A stretch of 64,000 nucleotides of DNA from Bog-756 sp963699085 (GTDB lineage: Bacteria; Actinomycetota; Acidimicrobiia; Acidimicrobiales; RAAP-2): NCBI GenBank assembly GCA_963699085.1, contig CAVOTH010000003.1, forward strand, positions 434,001 through 498,000, read 5' to 3'. Every line of letters starts with the position of its first letter. Positions within the stretch are counted from its first letter, which is position 1. Position numbers and translations under genes: made by a program. Below are positions 1-10,193 of the stretch, piece after piece. Under the pieces are notes generated by a model. That model had not been told where the DNA came from, made no database searches, and was given only the letters and a program-made list of their open reading frames with translations.

Positions 1-253
1 GTGCTGTGGGTCAGCGCCTCCGAGATGACGGACGCGGGGATGTGCAGGGAGCCAGGCGACCGAACGCCAGGTTCCTCGTCCGTCAGGTCGGAGGTGGGCA
101 GACGGCTGCGAGTAGCCGCATGAGTTTGGGGAACAGCGGGGTGAAACGCCCCGCGCCCCATTCGAGATCGGGCCCGACGCCGGGCCCTTTGTGGGACCCG
201 ACCAGGCGGCGCTCGAACAGATGTTGGCGCACATGACGGGGGCGCCGCAGTAG
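1..253 (+). CDS. Possible 3' end of an unidentified gene, frame broken
   Basis: The frame open from base 1 ends at a TGA at 121-123. The frame open from 116 ends at TAG 251-253 with a protein-like tail (PDQAALEQMLAHMTGAPQ). Joined by a shift near 115-120 they would be one C-terminus running in from outside the window, which fits the many indels elsewhere here. I do not recognise a family. The opposite strand (83-265) is also open, so coding direction is not certain. Confidence 0.25.
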
Positions 254-285
254 ACGGCCGTTCATGAACTGCAGGCTCGGTCCCG

Positions 286-900
286 CTACTGGGGCGCCAG
301 CCGGACAATGTCAGCCAACCACGCTTCAGCGCTAGTGGAGCCGAGCACCGGATTGATGTCGAAGCCGTTGGGAGTGAGCGAATCGAATCGCCAGCCTGAT
401 CCGAATGCGACACGCAGCTCGCCCTCGGTGACGCGGCGGGGACCCCAGTCACCGGCCTGGCGATCGCTGAAACACATGAGGTGAAGGTGACCGCCTGGAT
501 GGAGAGCGGCGTGGAGGGCGGAGACGTACCGGGTGCGGGCCGGGTCGTCGAAGACGTGGAACAGACCGCAGTCGAGGATCGTGTCGAAAGAGTTGCCGAG
601 CGAGTCGAGTCGCAGGGCGTCGAGCACCTGGAAGTTGATCTCGACCCCGCCCTCAATGGCCTTTCGCCGGGCGATCTCGACTGCCCGCGGAGAGATATCG
701 ATACCGATGGCGAGGGCGCCGTGGTGCGCTGCGAGGATCGCGTGCTCGCCGGTCCCGCAGCCTGCGTCGAGGAGGGAGCCGGTGAGCATGCCCGTATCGG
801 CAAGGTGGATAAAAGCCGGCTGCGGGCGGCCTATGTCCCAGGGCGGCGCCGGGCCGGTGTACGAGCTGTCCCAGTCGTGGGCTGGGTCGGTCGCAGTCAT
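286..900 (-). CDS. Class I SAM-dependent methyltransferase
   Basis: A 204-residue cytosolic Rossmann-fold methyltransferase. Motif I reads LLDAGCGTGEHA near residues 43-54, followed by the acidic GIDIS motif that binds the ribose of S-adenosylmethionine. A later FDTILDCGLFHVF stretch and the HPGGHLHLMCF strand match post-motif I and motif III. The length suits the small thiopurine-methyltransferase-like/Methyltransf_25 group, but the substrate cannot be inferred. It is the third gene of a minus-strand run after the VOC and DUF4287 genes, with a 42-bp gap to the latter, so co-transcription is likely. Confidence 0.85.
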   Translation of the reverse strand: MTATDPAHDWDSSYTGPAPPWDIGRPQPAFIHLADTGMLTGSLLDAGCGTGEHAILAAHHGALAIGIDISPRAVEIARRKAIEGGVEINFQVLDALRLDSLGNSFDTILDCGLFHVFDDPARTRYVSALHAALHPGGHLHLMCFSDRQAGDWGPRRVTEGELRVAFGSGWRFDSLTPNGFDINPVLGSTSAEAWLADIVRLAPQ

Positions 901-942
901 CTGAGCATTATCTCCGATTCGCTCGTCGGTGTTCGAACGACG

Positions 943-1215
943 CTACGGAGCAGCTGTGTTGCCTGCGAGCGACCATCCGACGAGGGCGTTGGCGTGCCCG
1001 TGACCCATCTCGTACTCGGACTTGAGGTGGCCGACGATCGCCATGTGCTTCTCGAGTCCACAGTTGCCGATGATCTTCTGCCACTCGGCGATCGAGCGAC
1101 CGTACTTCTTCTCGATCGATGGAAAATACGACGCAGGTCCTTGCTTCGGCCACGGTGCAGTCTGGTCAGGCAAGATTCCACCTCCTTGGGATCGGGCAGT
1201 TGGCTCTGTCATCAA
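943..1215 (-). CDS. DUF4287 domain protein
   Basis: A 90-residue protein. The core SYFPSIEKKYGRSIAEWQ and the later GHGHANALVGWSLA are the hallmark segments of DUF4287, a small family of unknown function often found beside DUF5655 or VOC/AHSA1 genes. It lies 15 bp after the VOC gene and before the methyltransferase, so it is probably the middle gene of a three-gene operon. No signal peptide or membrane segment is visible, so a cytosolic location is likely. Confidence 0.85.
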   Translation of the reverse strand: MMTEPTARSQGGGILPDQTAPWPKQGPASYFPSIEKKYGRSIAEWQKIIGNCGLEKHMAIVGHLKSEYEMGHGHANALVGWSLAGNTAAP

Positions 1216-1230
1216 TGATGCTGAACCTCG

Positions 1231-1629
1231 TCAGCTGGCGGAGATGTTGACCTGCCAGCCGATACCGAACTTGTCGATCAGAGCGCCGAAGGTGTCACCC
1301 CAGAACATCTTCTCGAGTGGCGCCTTGACGGCTCCTCCAGCACTCAGCTCATCGAAGATCCGGCGGAGCTCGTTCTCGTCGGGTCCGATGATGGAGAGCT
1401 CGACTCTGGTCTGGACCTCATTGGATGCATCGGCACGGTCACTGGCTCGCAGCGTGAACGACCCGGTGTCCAACGATGCGTTGATCACGAGGTGCTTCTC
1501 ATTTTCGGATGCGGTCGGATCCACATCACCGCGCCGGGTGATCGCCAGCTCGCCACCGAGGATGGACTGGTAGAAGCTGACGGCCTCCTCTGTGTTGCCC
1601 GGAAAGAACAGGTATGCCTCGAGCTTCAT
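1231..1629 (-). CDS. VOC-family (PhnB/glyoxalase-like) protein
   Basis: A 132-residue vicinal-oxygen-chelate protein of the PhnB type. It opens with MKLEAYLFFPGNTEEAVSFY, typical of the family beta-alpha-beta unit, and ends with the paired FWGDTFGALIDKFGIGWQVN unit. PhnB-like proteins share the fold of glyoxalases and extradiol dioxygenases, but most have no proven reaction. It is the first gene of a minus-strand operon with DUF4287 and a methyltransferase. It is divergent from a TetR gene at 1710, and the 80-bp gap between them holds palindromic sequence, so that regulator probably controls it. Confidence 0.85.
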   Translation of the reverse strand: MKLEAYLFFPGNTEEAVSFYQSILGGELAITRRGDVDPTASENEKHLVINASLDTGSFTLRASDRADASNEVQTRVELSIIGPDENELRRIFDELSAGGAVKAPLEKMFWGDTFGALIDKFGIGWQVNISAS

Positions 1630-1662
1630 GGTTGACCTCCTGCGGTCGGTTTCGGAACTAGA

Positions 1663-1681
1663 CCGTATAGTACTCTATCGG
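1663..1681. promoter_or_regulatory. Palindromic operator candidate between VOC and TetR genes
   Basis: CCGTATAG-TAC-TCTATCGG is a near-perfect inverted repeat in the centre of the divergent promoter region. A related direct-repeat pattern (GGAACTNGANCCGTNTAGTAC) spans about 1654-1699. The position fits an operator for the adjacent TetR protein that would control both directions. Confidence 0.5.
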
Positions 1682-1709
1682 AACTGATCCGTCTAGTACC
1701 CTGAATGAG

Positions 1710-2354
1710 GTGGCAGGTCTGAGCACCCCGGAGACGACTGAGCGCAACTCGGACAGGCGCCACCGCGAGATTCGCGAAGCGGCCATCGGCACGTTCCTCG
1801 CCAAAGGGTACGAAGGCACGACGATGGAAGAGATCGCGGTGAAGGCCGGGGTCTCCAAGCAGACTGTCTACAAGCACTTCACCGACAAGCAGCACCTGTT
1901 CGCCGACATCGTGTTGTCGACGACTGACGACATGAGCGCGCTCATAGGTGTCATTGCGGAGCAGCTGCCGGCAACGGTGGATCTCTCCAGGGATTTGGAG
2001 CACCTGGCCGAGACGTTTCTCATGGCGTTGATGCAGCCACGGGTCTTGCGACTCCGGCGCTTGGTGATCTCTTCCGCGGATCGCTTCCCCGAGATCTCGA
2101 CGGCCTGGTACGAGAAGGGGTTCGAACGGGTCCTCGCAGCACTTGCCAGCAGCTTCCAAGCTCTTGTGGATCGGCGCGTTCTCGCAGTTGACGACGCCGA
2201 TGCAGCAGCGGAGCACTTCGTCGGCATGTTGTTCTGGATCCCGGTCAACAAGGCCATGTTCACCGGCGATGACGACTACGCGTCGACACACGACCTCATC
2301 CCAGTGGCCCGCAAGGCCGCTCATGCATTCATGGACGCCTACGGGGCTCGCTGA
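1710..2354 (+). CDS. TetR/AcrR transcriptional regulator (AefR-like C-terminus)
   Basis: A 214-residue repressor. The N-terminal helix-turn-helix reads TTMEEIAVKAGVSKQTVYKHF (about residues 40-60). The C-terminal half, with MQPRVLRLRRLVISSADRFPE, resembles the TetR_C_7/AefR ligand domain. The start is a GTG just after the palindromic region. The divergent VOC operon is the likely target. The ligand is unknown. Confidence 0.9.
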   Translation: MAGLSTPETTERNSDRRHREIREAAIGTFLAKGYEGTTMEEIAVKAGVSKQTVYKHFTDKQHLFADIVLSTTDDMSALIGVIAEQLPATVDLSRDLEHLAETFLMALMQPRVLRLRRLVISSADRFPEISTAWYEKGFERVLAALASSFQALVDRRVLAVDDADAAAEHFVGMLFWIPVNKAMFTGDDDYASTHDLIPVARKAAHAFMDAYGAR

Positions 2355-2483
2355 ATCGACAAAAGCCTGAACCGGGTGACCGATAGGGCGAAATTCCGAA
2401 CCCTGGGGATTGCCACGCGGGTGGCCGAGTGAAGTGACGGGACCGGTCCGTTGAGCGGCCCAACCGCCTGGGGCGCTCCCGAA

Positions 2484-2499
2484 CCGGCGCTTGCGCCGG
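2484..2499. other. Short GC-rich hairpin in intergenic DNA
   Basis: CCGGCGC-TT-GCGCCGG is a perfect 7-bp inverted repeat within the 283-bp gap (2355-2637) between two convergent genes. No T-tract follows on either strand, so it is a weak terminator candidate. I see nothing else in this gap. Confidence 0.35.
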
Positions 2500-2637
2500 C
2501 CTGAGGCGGAGAGATGCTCGGGTGCCTCATCCAACTATCCGTTCCATGCGGATCCCGTACCTCGCCCAGTCACTACCCGGCTGATTCAAGCCAATCGGCG
2601 TGTCCGGGAGTAAGGCCCTGGCTAGGGAGTTCAGGTG

Positions 2638-3963
2638 CTATGTGGCGGTGACCGTTAGGGTCGTCGTTCCAGAGGACGGCTCGTATTTGGCGGCACCTGC
2701 GTACCGTCCGGTCACGGTGTCGGTTCCCGCTGGGGCCTTGGTCGATCCGCACGCTCCTGCACCACCGGTCAACTGAGCCGTGCACAGAACCGTCGAACCA
2801 ATGCTAAAGGCAACTGACCCAGTCGCTGTGCCGATTGTCGAGTTCACCGACGCAATGTAGACAACCTTGTGTCCAGCCACGACCGTGGAGGGCATCGCAG
2901 TTACCACGACCGACGTGGGGATATTGGCGTCCCCCTCGACCGCACCGATCGTACAGTTGCTCTGGCCGTACGCGGGACGGGCCAGTCCGTCCTGATCCGT
3001 ACCTGGACAGACGGTGAAGCCATCCAGTGGGTTCACCGTCGGCGGGATCTCGTCGATCGCCGGGCTCGCGGCGAGCGGTTGGTAGGTCTTTGTCCGACCA
3101 TGGTGGTTGTATTTCAAGGACCCGAGTCGGAGGTTGGCGATTACATCTGAGGTCGGAAAGCCACATGTGGAGTCGGTGCTCAAGTTGTAGCCGGCACTGC
3201 TGACGCTGGTGTTTTCACAGTCCCCCTTGGCGTTGCTCGCCAGTAGCGAGGCACCTACGACTGGGAGATCGGTAGGGCCGATTCGGTTGGCAATACCCCA
3301 CCAGCCGTTGCCAACCAGCGTGCTCGCGCTGATTTGAGCGACGCCGCCCACGTCGAGAACAATCCCGTCTTCGGCGTTTCCAGAAATGGTCGAGTCGGAT
3401 ACATTGAGATTTCCGCCGCCGTCATTGTCGATCCCGGAAGCACCACTTCCGGCGAGGGTGCTGTCAGTCACCGTGAACGTTCCGGTGCCACGATTGTCAA
3501 TATCGTTGGCCACGCCCGCGGCATTCTCGACAGTGAGGTCAAGAACCGTGAGATTGGAGTTCCCACTGCCCTGGATAACATCGCCAGTGGGCAAACCGGG
3601 CTTCCCGTCAGCCCCGTCAATGACCGGGGGGTCGGAGGCAGATGCCGTCGCTCCAGTGATCGTCACCGAGCTAAGTGAGTTGGGCATCACCACATTGTCC
3701 ATGATCGTGCCACCCAAATCGTCGACAACGGCGGCAGTTGCAACCTTGGAGGCTTGCGTGAGGGCATTGGTTACCGTGGCGCACGGGTTGGTCCGCACTG
3801 AGCAGTTGTTTCCGGCGTCCGTCCCGGTCTGAGCGACGTAGACGGTTCCCGGAGTCGTCGCCGAGGCAGCACTCACCCCGATGCCGAGAAGTAGACCGGA
3901 GGCCAGAGTCACCGCCGCCCCTAGCGCTGCGGCCGTGCGCAACAGTGCATGTTGTTTCCTCAA
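2638..3963 (-). CDS. Secreted choice-of-anchor-Q parallel beta-helix protein with Ig-like C-terminus
   Basis: A 441-residue exported protein. Residues 1-36 form a classical signal peptide (basic RKQHALLR, a hydrophobic stretch, then SAASATT). The middle (about 70-240) is made of short beta-helix-like rungs rich in Asn, Ser, Thr and Gly, such as TVTDSTLAGSGASGIDNDG and NVSDSTISGNAEDGIVLD. The GYNLSTDSTCGF ... SPAIDEIP ... CTIGAVEGD block is the choice-of-anchor-Q signature. The last 90 residues resemble a bacterial Ig-like domain. It is probably a cell-surface or secreted adhesin-like or carbohydrate-associated protein; no catalytic residues were identified. The neighbouring sulfatase and GH92 genes fit a role in handling sulfated or mannose polymers, but that is inference. 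Confidence 0.8.
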   Translation of the reverse strand: MRKQHALLRTAAALGAAVTLASGLLLGIGVSAASATTPGTVYVAQTGTDAGNNCSVRTNPCATVTNALTQASKVATAAVVDDLGGTIMDNVVMPNSLSSVTITGATASASDPPVIDGADGKPGLPTGDVIQGSGNSNLTVLDLTVENAAGVANDIDNRGTGTFTVTDSTLAGSGASGIDNDGGGNLNVSDSTISGNAEDGIVLDVGGVAQISASTLVGNGWWGIANRIGPTDLPVVGASLLASNAKGDCENTSVSSAGYNLSTDSTCGFPTSDVIANLRLGSLKYNHHGRTKTYQPLAASPAIDEIPPTVNPLDGFTVCPGTDQDGLARPAYGQSNCTIGAVEGDANIPTSVVVTAMPSTVVAGHKVVYIASVNSTIGTATGSVAFSIGSTVLCTAQLTGGAGACGSTKAPAGTDTVTGRYAGAAKYEPSSGTTTLTVTAT

Positions 3964-4181
3964 CTGGATCCCTCCCTTGGTCGCTACAAGGCAGCCGCCT
4001 GTCCGCCGTCACCTCTCTGATCCCGCCGGATCGGCCCGCCCCAGCTTTCGCTAATTGACGGACACGCTACAGACACCAGTGAATTTCCGCCACTGCGATC
4101 AAAGCACCGGAGTTCGTCCTGCGAAGGCCTGATACAAGGCGATCTCTGGCACCTGATCGCCCCCCAGGTGCCCCTCAGGAA

Positions 4182-6614
4182 GTGACCGAACCCCGCGAGC
4201 AGCGATGGCGTGACCTGAGTGAATGTCGCATCGGGCGATTGCAGATCGCGAGTCTCAGTGGTCGCGCACACGAAGTGCCAAGCTTTCGGGAATACCGACG
4301 AATTGGGAGCGTGGTGCCGGTGGAGTTCCAGGGAAAGATCGGCAACGACTGGCGCGATTCAGAGCCTTGGTGGCCGCCTATGCCAAGCCCGCCAGCTGAC
4401 GCGCCCAACGTAGTGCTCATCGTGCTCGACGACGTCGGATTCGCCCAGCTCGGCTGCTATGGATCCGACATCGAGACCCCCTTCATCGACGCCGTCGCCG
4501 CCGAGGGTGTCCGACTGACCAACTTCCACACCACCGCACTGTGCTCGCCGACGCGGGCCTGTCTGCTGACTGGGCGGAACCACCATCGGAGCGGCATGGG
4601 CCGAGTGGCCGACCTGGCCACAGGTTTTCCCGGCTACTGGGGACGACCGCCCCGCGAGAACGGCTTCCTCTCCGAGATGCTGCGGTCCACCGGTTATGCC
4701 ACCTATGCGGTGGGGAAGTGGCACCTGAGTCCCGAGGGCGAGACCAACATGGCGAATTCGCGGGCGACATGGCCCCTCGGGCGCGGGTTCGATCGCTGGT
4801 ACGGCTTCCATGGCGGTGAAACCCACCAGTTCGTACCGGCGCTGTACCACGACAACCACGCCGTACGTCCGCCGCGTTCGACCGACGAGGGGTACCACCT
4901 CAGCGCGGATCTGGCCGACCGGGCCATCGAGTACCTGGGCGACCTGCGCGCCGTAGACGACGAGCTTCCCTTCTTCTTATATTTCGCCACTGGGGCCTGC
5001 CATTCCCCTCACCACGCGCCGGCCGAGTGGATCGAGCGATACAAGGGCCGATTCGCCAACGGCTGGGATGCCTGGCGCGAGGAGACCTTCGCCCGCCAAC
5101 TGGCGATGGGCGTCGTCCCGCAGGGCACCGTGCTCACGCCGCGCCCGCCGTGGGTCCCCGCATGGGACAGCCTCGACGAACGTCAGCGGGCACTCGCCGA
5201 GCGCTTCATGGAGTGCTTCGCCGCCTTCTTGTCCTACACCGACGAGCAGATCGGCCGGGTGCTCACGTTCATCGAGGACGTGGGCGACGCCGATGACACC
5301 GTGGTGATCATCGTCTCGGACAACGGTGCTAGCTCGGAGGGGGGCAAGGAGGGGACGATCAACGAGGGCCGCCTGTCCAACTTCGAGGGCACCGGCGAGG
5401 GAGAGATGTACGCACGGCTCGCCGAGATCGGCGGGCCGAGCAGTCACAACAACTACCCGTGGGGATGGACCATGGCAGGCAACACCCCATTCAAGCGTTG
5501 GAAGCGGGAAGTCCACGAGGGTGGCGTCGCCGATCCCTGCATTGTCCGCCTGCCGCGCCGCCGATCGGCAGCTGAGGGTGGCGGAGTTCGGCGGCAGTAC
5601 GCCCATGCAATCGACATTGCGCCGACGGTGCTCGAGCTGGTTGGCATCTCGCCACCGGCTGAGATCGACGGCATCGCCCAGTCACACCTCGACGGCATCA
5701 GCTTTTCCTACCTTCTCGGCGACAAAGGAGAGAACGAGCCTGGCCGGCACCGGACACAGCACTTCGAGATGCTCGGCTCGCGTGCCATCTACCACGACGG
5801 GTGGAAAGCGGTGACGTACCACCCGGTCGGCCCGATCTACGACGACGGTCTACGGGCATCCGCGCCATGGGAGGACGACGTCTGGGAGCTCTACCGTGTG
5901 ACCGATGACGTTTCCGAGTCGCGTGACCTCGCCGCTGAGTTTCCGGAAAAGGTCGCCGAGCTCGTCGCGATGTGGTGGGAAGAGGCACGTCACAACGACG
6001 TGCTCCCACTCGACAACCGGGTGCTCGAGGCAATTGCGCACAAGCACGACCGCCGGCGCTCCCAAGACACCTACCGTTATTTCCAGGGGGGAGCACCGGT
6101 GCCCGAGTGGGTCGCGGTCGACGTCCGAAACCGCTCCCATGCCATCGAGCTCACGATCGAGGTCGCCGAGAGTGTCGTGCCGTCAGGAACCCTTCTGGCG
6201 CTCGGATGCGCACTCGGTGGTTGGTCCTTCCACCTAATCGACGGCCGCCTACGCTACGTACACAACCTGTACGGCAAGCGCCTTTACCAGGTGGTGGCAG
6301 ATGTATCACTGGGTCCAGGTCGACATGAGGTGGCCTTCCGCTTCGAGAAGGATGATGCGCTCGGGGGTCAGGCTGTACTCGTGCAGGACGGAGTGGAGGT
6401 CGGGTCGGGCGAAGTGGAGCGCTTCACCCCGGTGGCCTTCAACGAAGTGATGATCGGGCTCACGTGCGGCTACGAATGGGGCCCTGCAGTGGGGGACGAC
6501 TATCAGGCGCCGTTCGCCTTCAACGGCACCATCGTTCGGGCGGAGGTGTCAGCCACTGGTCCGGTCGTGCGCGACCCGGTGGCGGAGTTGGCAGCCATCC
6601 TGGCCTCGCAGTGA
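4182..6614 (+). CDS. Type I arylsulfatase
   Basis: A large (up to 810 aa) formylglycine-dependent sulfatase that hydrolyses sulfate esters. The N-terminal metal site reads NVVLIVLDDVGFAQLGCYG. The modification motif CSPTRA (Cys about 121) matches C-x-P-T-x-R, where Cys becomes formylglycine. GKWHL and IIVSDNGAS are further active-site segments. The C-terminal 150 residues form a beta-rich domain (LALGCALGGWSFHLIDGRL) shared with the sulfatase at 58.6 kb. The start is doubtful: family members usually begin just before FQGKIGNDWRDS, so a GTG at 4311-4320 behind a GGGAG is at least as likely as 4182. No signal peptide is seen, and no formylglycine-generating enzyme lies in the window. Confidence 0.92.
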   Translation: MTEPREQRWRDLSECRIGRLQIASLSGRAHEVPSFREYRRIGSVVPVEFQGKIGNDWRDSEPWWPPMPSPPADAPNVVLIVLDDVGFAQLGCYGSDIETPFIDAVAAEGVRLTNFHTTALCSPTRACLLTGRNHHRSGMGRVADLATGFPGYWGRPPRENGFLSEMLRSTGYATYAVGKWHLSPEGETNMANSRATWPLGRGFDRWYGFHGGETHQFVPALYHDNHAVRPPRSTDEGYHLSADLADRAIEYLGDLRAVDDELPFFLYFATGACHSPHHAPAEWIERYKGRFANGWDAWREETFARQLAMGVVPQGTVLTPRPPWVPAWDSLDERQRALAERFMECFAAFLSYTDEQIGRVLTFIEDVGDADDTVVIIVSDNGASSEGGKEGTINEGRLSNFEGTGEGEMYARLAEIGGPSSHNNYPWGWTMAGNTPFKRWKREVHEGGVADPCIVRLPRRRSAAEGGGVRRQYAHAIDIAPTVLELVGISPPAEIDGIAQSHLDGISFSYLLGDKGENEPGRHRTQHFEMLGSRAIYHDGWKAVTYHPVGPIYDDGLRASAPWEDDVWELYRVTDDVSESRDLAAEFPEKVAELVAMWWEEARHNDVLPLDNRVLEAIAHKHDRRRSQDTYRYFQGGAPVPEWVAVDVRNRSHAIELTIEVAESVVPSGTLLALGCALGGWSFHLIDGRLRYVHNLYGKRLYQVVADVSLGPGRHEVAFRFEKDDALGGQAVLVQDGVEVGSGEVERFTPVAFNEVMIGLTCGYEWGPAVGDDYQAPFAFNGTIVRAEVSATGPVVRDPVAELAAILASQ

Positions 6615-6728
6615 TCGCACCTGTCTCGCTGCTGGAATTCTGGACATGACGCGATCGGTGGCGTTCGTTCTACGCCAAGGAGCTCGATCCAGAGGCGCCA
6701 GCGACTGACCTGCATTTCGTGCGGTGCC

Positions 6729-9468
6729 TCAAGGGTCGACTTCGAGGGTTACGGGTGGGATGCTTGGAGGGCTACCCGGAGTCGAAAAGTGGAAGTGCAC
6801 GGCTCCAGCCGTTGTTGCTGAGGATGTGACGTGGATGGTGACGGAACCGCGACGTGGGGCGCCCTGTCGATCAGCGGGAACGCTGATGTGCCCCGACGAC
6901 GGTGACACCGTGATGCCGTTCGACGTAGAAGCCGACCAATTCACCCTGCTCTGAGTGGTCCGTATCGACTCAATCCCAATGGTTGCCGTTCCGTGCCCGT
7001 CCTGGAGGTCCTGGATGGCGCCGCTCGGCACGGTAAACCCAACGAGCGACGTGGCAGATTCATTGAACGAGGGTGGGGCAGAAGCCGAACTTGTGCCCCA
7101 GTGCCTGTTGGGCTTCGGTTCGAGGACGAAATGGATCTCACCCCCGTCGCGCACGATGTCCGACGAGACCCACGGACGTTCCAGTGGCGCTCCGTCGCCT
7201 GACCCAGATGCCACTGTCGCCGATCGAACATAGACATTGGGCGTCCCAGCTGCCTCGATCTCGAGACGTTTGCTGTTACCGAGTCTGACCATCGCGCTCG
7301 GAAACATCGGGCTACCAATGACCAGGTCTGCCGTTCCTGGCGTGAGCGGGTACAGACCAAGTGCTGCCCACACGTACCCACGCGGACATCGTGCCGAGAT
7401 CGTCATTGCCGGGCTCACCGTTCGGGCTCAGCGAGTACGAGGTACTGGCAATTTGGCGAACGGCCTCCTGAGTGCGCCACGGAGCACCTGCATAGTCGAA
7501 CTCCCAAGGGACCCATAGGTCAGGTTCATTGCCACTCCAGTCATAGGGGAGGTATGGACCCGCGTTCGTCTCGCTAAGGAACTGATCGAGCCGACTTGTC
7601 ACGTTCTGATCCCCGCCCATCAGGGCGAACAGTGTGCCGAGGTCCTGCGGGACGCTCCACGTGTACTGGATGGCATTGCCCTCCTGGAATCCGAACTGGT
7701 TCTGGCCGAGGGCCTCGATGTTCGGCGGTGTGGGTTGGAACGCAGGTCCGGAAGGGAAGCTGCCGTCTGGCAAGCGGCCCTGAATGTAACCGGTCACGGG
7801 ATTGAACAAGGTCTCCCAGTCCTGAGAGCGTGCCAGCATCAGGCGTGACTCGGCCTTGTGACCGATCGCACTACTCATCTCTGCGACAGTGAAGTCGTCA
7901 ATCGCGTATTCGAGCGTCATTGAAGCACCGACTGCGAACGTTTGGTCTGAACCTACGGCATAGTTTTCGACGTACCCGTCCTGGTCGAATTGGGAGAGAT
8001 ATGGCCGCTCCATGAACCCGTCGAAGCTGCGCATAGACGTCGCTCCGGCAATCATGTCGGCTACGGCAGCATGAACGTCGAATCCGCGTACACCGAAGGC
8101 GTAGGCTTCGGCGATGATGGGATCGGCGGAGTCCCCACTCATCTGGTCCGTATCATCATCAGCGAGTTCCCAGATTGGCAGTGAACCCGTCTGCGCGGCG
8201 TCATTGACCAGAGACTGGATCATGTCGGAGACCCGGTCAGGATCGATCATCGACAACAGCGGGATCTCGGTCCGATAGATGTCCCATTCGGAGAAGTTTG
8301 CGTACTGCGTTCTCTTGTCGGCGTCATGCACGTGCCCGTCAATGCCTTCGTATTGCCCATTGACATCGCTGAAAGTGCTGGGGTCGAGGAGCGAGTGGTA
8401 CAAGGCCGTGTAGAACATCTGTCTCGCAGGCAGCGAACCCCCTCGAACCACAATGCGCCCGAGTGCGGCGTTCCATTGCTTTGTCGCTCGCGACGCAACC
8501 TGACCGATGTCCCATCCTGGATCCTCCGTTCGGAGGTTCAGTTCAGCGTTCGCCGTGCTCACGTAAGAAATTCCCACTTTCATGACGACCGTCCGGTTCG
8601 ACTCCGTACCGAAGCTCACCCAAGTCCCGCACGTAGCCTCCTGCGACCCAGAACAACCGGAAGCACCTGGATGAAGGCCGGAATTGTCCCACGTCCCCTC
8701 GCCGGCGAAGGGGCGATTGAAAGTCGCGAAGAAATACACCGTGTAGGAGTTCTGCCCACCGCAGAGATCTCCGCTTGTCGCGGAACCGACGACTTCGTCG
8801 TCTCCCACGGCCTGTACCGACGAATCTCCAATCCCGTTAGCGCTGTCGCTGACTTTGAACAGAAGATTGGCCGCGGCAGACGCTGGAAAGGTGAACGCCC
8901 CGATCCCAGATCGAGTCGTGACTGCTAGCTGCGCAACAACGGCGGGTGAACCCAGGGCAACCTCGTAGCGGCCGGGCGCCGATTGTTCCTCGGAATGAGA
9001 AAAAGGTTCAGCAAGACCGTCAGGGTTCTGGGGGAGCGGTCCGACGGTGGGTAGGATCGGGATGTCGCCGAAGATCGAGCACCCAGGCCCTGATAGATGC
9101 GTGAGACTTAGCCCGGAGATTTTGCCATCGGCGTAGTCGTAGCCGCCTCCCTGGGCGCGATCGGGCGTCGTGTCAGGACTCCATTGGGCCATCCCGAAGG
9201 GAACGTCGGCCCCCGGGAACGTGTCGATTGTGCCCGCAACCGCCGGAGCGGAACCGGTGCCGACGAAGGTGTCTACCAGGCTGGCCGGGTCGAACGCGGT
9301 GCTGGTCCGAGCGGTCGCGGCGTCGCCTTGTGCCACGACGAGTACTGCTGGTGCCGTGATTGCCAGGAGCAGGGCTAAGAGAGTTGCCAAGGTGTCGCTT
9401 CTGTGATGATGCGAGCGCCGACTCGGGATTTCCGCAGCTAGGTTCTTTTTTCGCCTGGGCCATGCCAC
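6729..9468 (-). CDS. GH92 family secreted alpha-mannosidase, frameshifted
   Basis: Reconstructed as one gene of about 910 aa. The first frame (9468 to about 7380) has an N-terminal signal-anchor (ATLLALLLAITAPAVLVVA), then LVDTFVGTG and FPGADVPFGMAQWSPDT, which are typical starts of GH92 alpha-1,2-mannosidases. The catalytic-domain markers NFSEWDIYRTEIPLL, GNEPDLW and PGNDDLGTMSAW follow. The reading then moves to another frame at an extra base in a C-run at 7377-7379 (TGG-G-TAC) and continues YVWAALGLYPLTPG, the expected next segment. About 110 extra residues at the C-terminus look like an Ig/BACON-like beta domain. GH92 enzymes trim mannose from glycans outside the cell. It is convergent with the sulfatase gene. 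Confidence 0.85.
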
Positions 9469-9642
9469 CGGTGGTCAGGGTAACGGCATCGCCGAGGTCG
9501 TGTAGGCGATGGCCGATTTTGTGCTCTTCGGAGCCCGCCGCAAACTGACCGGGTGATGCGAAATGCATTCGAACCTCTGCCGGCGGCCAACCGGTGTCGA
9601 ACGATCTCGACGGTGGCCCGGTCGAGTTCGCCGGCGTCGGTC

Positions 9643-10095
9643 CTAACGAGGATGGAATCGCAACCAGTTCGCCAGCATCGTCGCCCGCAGCTTGTCTTCA
9701 TAGACAAGCTCAGCACTCACAACGATGGTCGATTCAGAAACCTCTACGGGTTCAGCCCGAAGCGACAGCGGCGGTCCCAACGGCGTGGGCCGCAGGAATC
9801 GCACGTCGAAGCCAGCGGTGATGAAGGGGACCGGCGCCCCTTCGTCGGCCTTCCAGCCATGGCGATCGGCTTCCCACATCACAACAGCTGCGGTGTGGCA
9901 ATCGAGCACCGTTGAGATGATCCCCCCATTGAGGAAGCCGAACCCGTTGTCGTGTTCGGCCCCGGCGGTGAACGTGGCGACAGTGACCTCATTTTCCCGG
10001 TAGCTACGCAGGTGAAAGCCGTCGGGATTGGCATGACCGCACCCGAAACAAGTGAGATCCGGGTACAAGGTTTCCTGAATGCTCTGTTGCATCAT
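9643..10095 (-). CDS. PaaI/hotdog-fold thioesterase family protein
   Basis: A 150-residue hotdog protein. It starts MMQQSIQETLYPDLTCFGCGHANPDGFHL, with a CFGCG motif often seen in this subgroup. The FGFLNGGIISTVLDCHTAAVV segment carries the HGG-like helix start (here NGG) that forms the acyl-CoA thioesterase active site. I chose the ATG at 10095 because a GGAG lies 7 bp upstream; a longer frame from 10125 lacks such a site. The role is probably acyl-CoA hydrolysis, substrate unknown. The 174-bp gap to the GH92 gene shows no recognisable feature. Confidence 0.85.
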   Translation of the reverse strand: MMQQSIQETLYPDLTCFGCGHANPDGFHLRSYRENEVTVATFTAGAEHDNGFGFLNGGIISTVLDCHTAAVVMWEADRHGWKADEGAPVPFITAGFDVRFLRPTPLGPPLSLRAEPVEVSESTIVVSAELVYEDKLRATMLANWLRFHPR

Positions 10096-10193
10096 GAGAT
10101 CACTCCGCTTTTGTCGGGCACGCACATTGATTCGCGATCAAGCGCAGTAGGTGACGGATTCAAACCTTGGTTCGTTCGAGGACTTGCATGAGA

